Of a stretch of DNA of 64,000 nt, positions 58,703-64,000 are shown piece after piece. The DNA comes from Acinetobacter sp. NIPH 298. Lineage in GTDB: Bacteria > Pseudomonadota > Gammaproteobacteria > Pseudomonadales > Moraxellaceae. Position 1 is the stretch's first letter. Every line of letters begins with the position of its first letter. The DNA lies in contig NZ_KB850053.1 in NCBI RefSeq assembly GCF_000369505.1, positions 1 to 64,000 of the forward strand. The letters are read 5' to 3'. The notes below the pieces were generated by a model. It did no database searches. It had not been told where the DNA came from and was given only the letters and a program-made list of their open reading frames with translations. The position numbers and the translations under genes are program-made.

Positions 58703-59485
58703 CTATTTCATTAGCATGATCTGTTGACGCACAATATTTCCTTGCTGCTCTCCTTGTTGTACTTTTTCCAACCACTGCCATTGTGTTGGTGTCATGCGTA
58801 AAAAATTTGAACAGCGTGTACCATAAATAGGACTTTGTATAAACGTTGAGGAAAGTAAGGCCTCCATCTCTTTGCTAATCCCTGTATCAGGTAACAACTC
58901 TGGGATAACTTTACGTTCATCTTCTAAAATATCCCAAATGGCATATTCTAAATCGGATTCTGATATCTGCGGCTGCTGTAACATCGGCAAGAATTCTTGG
59001 GTAAAGCGCTTACGCAAATGCATAGTCTTCTTCCAATCTTCGGACATTAAACCATTGGAAACCACATACACGCCTTTGGCCAAAACTTGTGGTGCTTCTC
59101 CGCGATTGCTCATATAAACAGCTTGTTGTGTATCCCCCACAAATAAATTAAAGCCCGCATAGTCTTGTTGTTTTTGTTCTAACATTTGAGCAAAACGAAT
59201 CGGCGCTAAATCACTTTCAAGGAAATCTTGAATCAAATGTCCTCTTGAGGTCTGATACTGCTGCTGTTCCCGTCCATTTCGAAAATTGGTCACGATCGCC
59301 CAACGACCCGATGCCGTCACCCCCATCCATGTACCGCCTGATTGCAGATCCTGCCCTGCCACGATCGAACTATTTTCCCATGCGTGCAAAGCAACACTGG
59401 GGCGATGATAAAACTCATCTCGATTTGAAATTAAACACAGTGGCAGTTCCTCCAGAACTTGCCATGCAAACGCGACAATACACAT
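58703..59485 (-). CDS. NRDE/TANGO2-family protein
   Basis: A 260-residue protein with the N-terminal MCIVAFAW and LISNRDEFYHRP motifs that define the NRDE (TANGO2) family, and a later GGTWMGV segment. The family may be Ntn-hydrolase-like, and eukaryotic TANGO2 is linked to haem and lipid handling; the bacterial role is unclear. It is divergent from lgt. Confidence 0.88.
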   Translation of the reverse strand: MCIVAFAWQVLEELPLCLISNRDEFYHRPSVALHAWENSSIVAGQDLQSGGTWMGVTASGRWAIVTNFRNGREQQQYQTSRGHLIQDFLESDLAPIRFAQMLEQKQQDYAGFNLFVGDTQQAVYMSNRGEAPQVLAKGVYVVSNGLMSEDWKKTMHLRKRFTQEFLPMLQQPQISESDLEYAIWDILEDERKVIPELLPDTGISKEMEALLSSTFIQSPIYGTRCSNFLRMTPTQWQWLEKVQQGEQQGNIVRQQIMLMK

Positions 59486-59605
59486 TGATCTTGTTCTCTT
59501 ATCTTAAGGACTGTTGACTTTCACATTGAATGTACAACATTTTTAATATCATTCCGCTACAATTTGCTCAAAACTTAATTCCAAATTCTAAACTGAGGAA
59601 CAGCG

Positions 59606-60418
59606 ATGCTGACCTATCCAAATATTGATCCAGTTGCACTGAGCTTGGGACCAGTACAGGTGCACTGGTACGGACTCATGTACTTATTGGCTTTTTTATG
59701 TGCTTGGGGGCTTGCCTCTTATCGCGCAAAGCAACGTGATGGCTGGACGGGAGATATGGTTTCAGATCTCGTCTTTTACGGCGCGCTCGGTGTTGTGCTG
59801 GGCGGTCGTGTGGGCTATGTACTGTTTTATGAGTTTGCGAAGTTCTTAGAGAATCCACTGTGGTTATTCCAAGTGTGGACAGGTGGCATGAGCTTCCACG
59901 GTGGTTTCCTTGGTGTCGTGATTGCGATGTTGTTTTGGTGTAAAAAATACCAAAAGACATGGTTTCAGACCTTGGACTTTATTGCACCTTGCGTACCAAC
60001 AGGTTTGATGTTTGGTCGTATTGGTAATTTTATTGGTGGCGAACTGTATGGTCGTCAAGTTCAAGACCCGAGTTATCCATTTGGCATGATTTTCCCAACA
60101 GATCCATTAGGTTTGGTCCGTCACCCCTCACAAATTTATCAAGCGATTTGTGAAGGCTTAATTCTATTTATTGTACTGTGGTGGTTTAGTGCCAAACCTC
60201 GTCCGCGTATGGCTGTTTCAGCAGTATTCTTGATGGGTTATGGTGTTGCACGTTTCTTTATGGAGTTTTTCCGCCAACCCGATGCAGATCAAGGCTTCAT
60301 CTTGTTTGGCTGGATGACCAAAGGACAAATCCTCAGTTTCCCGATGATTATTATTGGACTCTGGATGATTTGGTATGCTTATCGTAAAAATATCTATGAT
60401 TGGCAACTGAAAAAATAA
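59606..60418 (+). CDS. lgt: Prolipoprotein diacylglyceryl transferase
   Basis: A 270-residue inner-membrane enzyme with seven helices that moves a diacylglyceryl group from phosphatidylglycerol to the lipobox cysteine of prelipoproteins. The HGGFLGV segment and the GRIGNFIGGELYGR signature (about residues 133-146) are intact. It is essential in most Gram-negatives. A terminator follows. Confidence 0.95.
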   Translation: MLTYPNIDPVALSLGPVQVHWYGLMYLLAFLCAWGLASYRAKQRDGWTGDMVSDLVFYGALGVVLGGRVGYVLFYEFAKFLENPLWLFQVWTGGMSFHGGFLGVVIAMLFWCKKYQKTWFQTLDFIAPCVPTGLMFGRIGNFIGGELYGRQVQDPSYPFGMIFPTDPLGLVRHPSQIYQAICEGLILFIVLWWFSAKPRPRMAVSAVFLMGYGVARFFMEFFRQPDADQGFILFGWMTKGQILSFPMIIIGLWMIWYAYRKNIYDWQLKK

Positions 60419-60423
60419 AAATC

Positions 60424-60449
60424 ATGGGAGCAGATGCTCCCATTTTTTA
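60424..60449 (+). terminator. lgt terminator
   Basis: ATGGGAGCA pairs with TGCTCCCAT, followed by TTTTTTAT. Confidence 0.9.
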
Positions 60450-60454
60450 TGACT

Positions 60455-61054
60455 TTAAAATAGTTTTTTAACCACTTCACCCAAGCGTTTGCCTTGTGCC
60501 TCACATAAGATTTTTTCATCTTGACTCATGCCCTGATCATGGCGAGGTCCACTGACATGACTTGCGCCATAGGGAGTACCGCCTGTTTTTGTATTTGACA
60601 ATGCAGGGATAGAATTCGGCAGACCTAAAATCATCATGCCATGATGAAATAACGGCGGTAACATACTCAACAAAGTGCTCTCTTGCCCACCATGCATCGA
60701 CCCCGAAGTCGTAAATACGCAAGCAGGTTTATTATGCAAAGCACCATTGAGCCATAGGCTAGTGGTTTGATCCCAAAAGTATTTCATCTCACTGGCCATA
60801 TTACCAAAACGTGTGGGTGAACCCAAAGCCAATCCTGAACAATGCGTGAGATCATCTAAGCTACAATAAAGATCACCCTCTTCTGGAATACTCGCTTCAG
60901 CTTGCGTCACAACCGTTGCTAGATTGGGTACTGTTCGAATACGTGCGGTCACACCTACAGATTCAATTCCATCGGCAATCAGATGTGCCATTTGCTTGGT
61001 TGAACCGTATTTACTGTAATAAAGAACAAGAATGTAAGGTTGCATCGGTTTCAA
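60455..61054 (-). CDS. NAD(P)H:quinone oxidoreductase-like flavodoxin (WrbA family)
   Basis: A 199-residue flavodoxin-fold protein. The FMN phosphate-binding loop YYSKYGSTKQMA (about residues 12-23) and the GSPTRFGNMASEMKYF segment are typical of WrbA. These enzymes reduce quinones by two electrons and limit redox cycling. The gene is alone, divergent from the YihY-family gene. Confidence 0.85.
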   Translation of the reverse strand: MKPMQPYILVLYYSKYGSTKQMAHLIADGIESVGVTARIRTVPNLATVVTQAEASIPEEGDLYCSLDDLTHCSGLALGSPTRFGNMASEMKYFWDQTTSLWLNGALHNKPACVFTTSGSMHGGQESTLLSMLPPLFHHGMMILGLPNSIPALSNTKTGGTPYGASHVSGPRHDQGMSQDEKILCEAQGKRLGEVVKKLF

Positions 61055-61191
61055 GGTTTTTGTTAACTTAAAGAAGATATTATACGATTAATGCCAATTT
61101 ATTCGCTGTTTTGTGTATTGATCAATCCAAAAATCTTCCCGAAGCCCTCTTTCAAAAGAGGAAGATTTGAAAAATAACTAGGATAGAACCC

Positions 61192-62442
61192 ATGATCTTA
61201 AACCGTTATCTAAAAAAACTGAATTTTTTAGAAAAAACATGGTTTCAATTTATTGTCTTTGTATTACGTCGTTTTGAAGCTGATCGCTGTCGAGAACAAG
61301 CAGGATCCTTGACCTACACCACCCTGTTTGCGGTCGTCCCAATGCTTACCGTATTTTTGGTGATTATTTCTTCGATTAAAGCTTTAGAGCCTGCTAGGCA
61401 GCAGCTACAACAACTGATTTATAGTAACTTTTTGCCAAAAAGCACCATTGCCTTTGATAAGGCCTTGAGTGCTTTTACTGATAAATCAAGTAATCTCACC
61501 GTCATCGGTATCTTGTTTTTATTTGTTACCACAGTACTGATGCTGTCCTCGATTGAAAATGTGTTTAATCGCATTTGGCGTGTGAAAGAGACACGTTCTG
61601 GTCTAGTCGGTTTTATGCGTTACTGGACTATTATTTCTTTAGGTCCAATCCTTTTAGGCAGTGCATTTGTACTTTCTTCCGCTGTCGCATCTATGAATGT
61701 CCTCAGCAATAATTTTGCAGGCTATCAACTTGATGGTGCTTTTCTGTTATGGCTAATTTCGTTTTTATTAACGGTCTTCGGTTTCTTTATTCTATATTGG
61801 ACCATACCAAATCGAAATGTGCCGATTGTCTCTGCGATCATCGCAGCATGTTTTAGTGCAACTGTGTTTGAAATCTTAAAGCGTTTATTTGGCTGGATCA
61901 TGAGTAATTTCACCAGCTATGAAATTGTGTATGGTGCTTTCGCGGCGATCCCCATTTTTCTACTTTGGATTTTTCTGTCTTGGAACATCATCTTATTAGG
62001 CGTAGAAATCAGTTATGCACTGACCGCGTTCCATTCGGGCAAAGAACAAAAACGTCATCCAATCATGATGTTATTGGATATCTTAGAGTTGTTCTATAAG
62101 AAACAGCAAATTGGTAACAGTGTGAGCGAGCATGAGCTACTCGATATTGTAGGCCGTGGTGAGCTCGGGCGTTTACCCTCATATATCCTGCAATTAGAAG
62201 CACAAAATCTGATTAAACGAACCGATAAAGATGAATATGTATTGGTCCGTAATTTAGCACAGGTTGATTTTTGGAGTTTCTTTACTGCTCTCCCTTATCC
62301 ACTCCCTTTAAGAGATGATGTGTCCAATGTGCATCAGGATGATGAGTGGATGGAAAAAATCGGGCCAGCGCTCATTGAAAGCAATGATTATTTAGCTGCC
62401 AAGTTATCGATTCCCCTTTCAACTATTTTTGAACAAAAGTAA
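61192..62442 (+). CDS. YihY/UPF0761-family inner-membrane protein
   Basis: A 416-residue protein with about six membrane helices in residues 30-270 and a cytosolic C-terminal winged-helix-like tail of about 130 residues. The N-terminal CREQAGSLTYTTLFAVVPML segment, in pieces, is the family mark. Once called ribonuclease BN by mistake; function is not settled. A terminator separates it from the convergent EamA gene. Confidence 0.85.
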   Translation: MILNRYLKKLNFLEKTWFQFIVFVLRRFEADRCREQAGSLTYTTLFAVVPMLTVFLVIISSIKALEPARQQLQQLIYSNFLPKSTIAFDKALSAFTDKSSNLTVIGILFLFVTTVLMLSSIENVFNRIWRVKETRSGLVGFMRYWTIISLGPILLGSAFVLSSAVASMNVLSNNFAGYQLDGAFLLWLISFLLTVFGFFILYWTIPNRNVPIVSAIIAACFSATVFEILKRLFGWIMSNFTSYEIVYGAFAAIPIFLLWIFLSWNIILLGVEISYALTAFHSGKEQKRHPIMMLLDILELFYKKQQIGNSVSEHELLDIVGRGELGRLPSYILQLEAQNLIKRTDKDEYVLVRNLAQVDFWSFFTALPYPLPLRDDVSNVHQDDEWMEKIGPALIESNDYLAAKLSIPLSTIFEQK

Positions 62443-62472
62443 CAAAAAGACCTCTGCATGAGGTCTTTTTTT
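62443..62472. terminator. Bidirectional terminator
   Basis: AAAAAGACCTC-TGCAT-GAGGTCTTTTTTT stem-loop between convergent genes. Confidence 0.9.
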
Positions 62473-63379
62473 ATTTCCTCAACCAACCTTGCAAGCTCAC
62501 CACCATAATGCCCATCAATACCAGAATTGAACCAAGCACGAAATTAGGTTCAATTCGCTCACCTAACAACCACATGCCAAACACAATACCGAACAGCGGC
62601 GTTAAAAAAGAGAATACCCCTAAGCGAGAGGCTAAATAATTTCTAAGCAACCAAAACCATGCTAAAAAGCTCGCGAAAGACACCACCAACGTATGGAATG
62701 CCAAGCTACCGATTACTAAGGGAGTAAAATGAATACTCGCTTGTCCTAAAAACACAGCCAATCCAAACAGTAAAATAAAACTACCAGCCAATTGGTAGAA
62801 TAATGTTTGTGTCACAGCAGCTTGTGCCAAAGAAGATAAGCGTACGGTGATCGTGGTTGCTGCCCAAGCAATACCCGCTGCCAATGCCAACAAATCCCCC
62901 CAAAGCATTTGTTGCTCGATCAGCGAAGCGGTTCCTTGTTGCCCTCGGATAAACGTCACAACGATTCCAACAAATGCCAGAGTAATGCCACTCCACTGCA
63001 ACAAACTTAAACGCTCAGAGGGTAGTTTCCAATGTAAACCCAAAGCCACAAAAATCGGTGCGGTATACAGCAAAACCACAGCATGTGAAGCCGAAGTCCA
63101 TTGCAATGCCTGCGCCAATAAAAAGAATTCTAAAGAAAATAAAAACGCGACCAAAGCACCTGCTTTAAGATTTTGTCGATTGAGTAGCTCAGCCGTTTTA
63201 TCCAGACACAATAAAGGCAATAGTAGGATTGCGGCTAAACCAGAACGTAAAGCAATTTGCATTAAGGGAGAAATATCAGGCGCAGCCATTTTTAAGATGA
63301 CTTGTTGTAGCCCCCAAATCATACAGAGACCGATCATAAGACCTGATGCTCGTGCATCTAATGTTTTACGCTCATCCAT
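62471..63379 (-). CDS. EamA/DMT-family transporter
   Basis: A 302-residue inner-membrane protein with ten helices in two EamA repeats, start LMIGLCMIWGLQQVILK and a C-terminal repeat with LASRLGVFSFLTPLFGIVFG in pieces. Substrate unknown. It is divergent from an AraC-like regulator gene across about 107 bases, as is the other EamA gene in this window. Confidence 0.87.
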   Translation of the reverse strand: MDERKTLDARASGLMIGLCMIWGLQQVILKMAAPDISPLMQIALRSGLAAILLLPLLCLDKTAELLNRQNLKAGALVAFLFSLEFFLLAQALQWTSASHAVVLLYTAPIFVALGLHWKLPSERLSLLQWSGITLAFVGIVVTFIRGQQGTASLIEQQMLWGDLLALAAGIAWAATTITVRLSSLAQAAVTQTLFYQLAGSFILLFGLAVFLGQASIHFTPLVIGSLAFHTLVVSFASFLAWFWLLRNYLASRLGVFSFLTPLFGIVFGMWLLGERIEPNFVLGSILVLMGIMVVSLQGWLRK

Positions 63380-63486
63380 TGCCAGCTCTCAATTTTATAA
63401 TTAGAACGTCAATATAAAGCTGTCGTATTTTGATGATATAGTGAAATTCGGACAATGCATGCATGTTTTCAGGCAATTCTCATATT

Positions 63487-64000
63487 ATGAAAAAATCAGC
63501 ACAACGCATCCAAGATTTTTATGAACTCCCTGCATACGATGATATTCCTGCATCATTGTGGCTACGTATTCGTGATGCACCTGCTGAAACGTTTTATCCA
63601 AAACATGCGCACGCATGGGGCGAGTTTATTTATACTTTTGATGGGGTACTTGAGGTCAGTATTGATCAGATTCACTATCTTACTCCTCCTCCGTACGGCA
63701 TTTGGCTGCCTCCTCATTTACAACATAGTGGTATCAATCGTAATGAAGTGACGCACTGTACCTTATATGTACATGAAAGCCTGTGTCAAAATATGCCGCA
63801 ACAAGCTGGCATTTTACTGACAGCACCACTGGTTCCTGCATTGTTGGAACATATTCGTAAACATCCATTTTCAGAACAAGATCCAGAATATTTAAGGTTG
63901 CTGCAAGTATTATTGGATTCACTCACACATGCTGAACTGGTCGGAAGTTATTTACCCACCACACAACATTCTTCCCTATCAAAAATATTAAGTCACTTAC
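63487..64000 (+). CDS. AraC-family regulator, N-terminal part (runs off the window)
   Basis: An open frame from ATG 63487 to the right edge, 171 codons with no stop. It has the N-terminal cupin-type sensor of AraC proteins (PKHAHAWGEFIYTFDGVLEV, then IWLPPHLQHSGINRN and a CTLYVHE strand), followed by the usual helical linker with LLVPALLEHI-like leucine spacing. The DNA-binding C-terminus is outside the window. It probably controls the divergent EamA gene. Confidence 0.8.
   Translation, partial: MKKSAQRIQDFYELPAYDDIPASLWLRIRDAPAETFYPKHAHAWGEFIYTFDGVLEVSIDQIHYLTPPPYGIWLPPHLQHSGINRNEVTHCTLYVHESLCQNMPQQAGILLTAPLVPALLEHIRKHPFSEQDPEYLRLLQVLLDSLTHAELVGSYLPTTQHSSLSKILSHL

Noticed and set aside
62847..63404. 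185-codon plus-strand ORF opposite the EamA gene
   Set aside because: Cys/Ala/Lys-rich antisense reading of a hydrophobic membrane protein; no start context and no fold features.

Overview
The window is a chromosomal segment of an Acinetobacter-like gammaproteobacterium (Moraxellaceae). The partial 16S rRNA at the left edge, the AT-rich base composition, the piuA-piuC-type iron locus, the Acinetobacter-style cdiBAI locus and the gene set (tig/clpP/clpX, tatABC, leuA, metX-metW) all fit that genus. The species cannot be fixed from this sequence. No database search was run; all names rest on reading motifs and whole-protein resemblance.

Layout. 1-360 is the 5' end of a 16S rRNA gene read leftwards, with its promoter near 554-588. 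875-3104 is a yfiR-yfiN-yfiB (c-di-GMP) operon. 3162-6730 holds a metallophosphoesterase, a phospholipase D/cardiolipin synthase-like lipoprotein and a PlsC-like acyltransferase. 6930-10106 has a 46-residue membrane ORF, hflX, an lrgA/lrgB-like pair and a DUF2147 protein. 10179-17802 carries prc, nagZ, an intergenic repeat-like element, an LCM-type methyltransferase, a hydrolase fused to a PilZ-like domain, and proA. 18091-25796 has the ackA-pta acetate pathway, a methyltransferase, a divergent EamA/AraC pair and a class I fumarase. 25946-31629 has a porin-like protein, a DUF2846 lipoprotein, and clpX, clpP and tig.

31809-48515 is the accessory and iron-related part. Two TonB-dependent receptors, each behind a good Fur box, flank a complete contact-dependent inhibition locus (cdiB-cdiA-cdiI, leftward). 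The CdiA C-terminus ends in what looks like a nucleic-acid deaminase toxin (HAE plus CxxC zinc motif). The second receptor is followed by a PiuC-type dioxygenase and, overlapping its stop codon, an FMN-dependent hydroxy-acid oxidase.

48516-64000 is mainly core metabolism and envelope: leuA behind a leucine-rich leader ORF, metX-metW-sel1, cspA, rdgB, tatABC followed by a twin-arginine PhoX-family protein, an NRDE protein, lgt, wrbA, a YihY-family protein, and a second divergent EamA/AraC pair whose regulator runs off the right edge.

The most interesting elements are the CDI deaminase toxin with its immunity gene, the alpha/beta hydrolase-PilZ fusion (which may connect to the YfiN diguanylate cyclase through c-di-GMP), and the putative leucine attenuation or translation leader in front of leuA.
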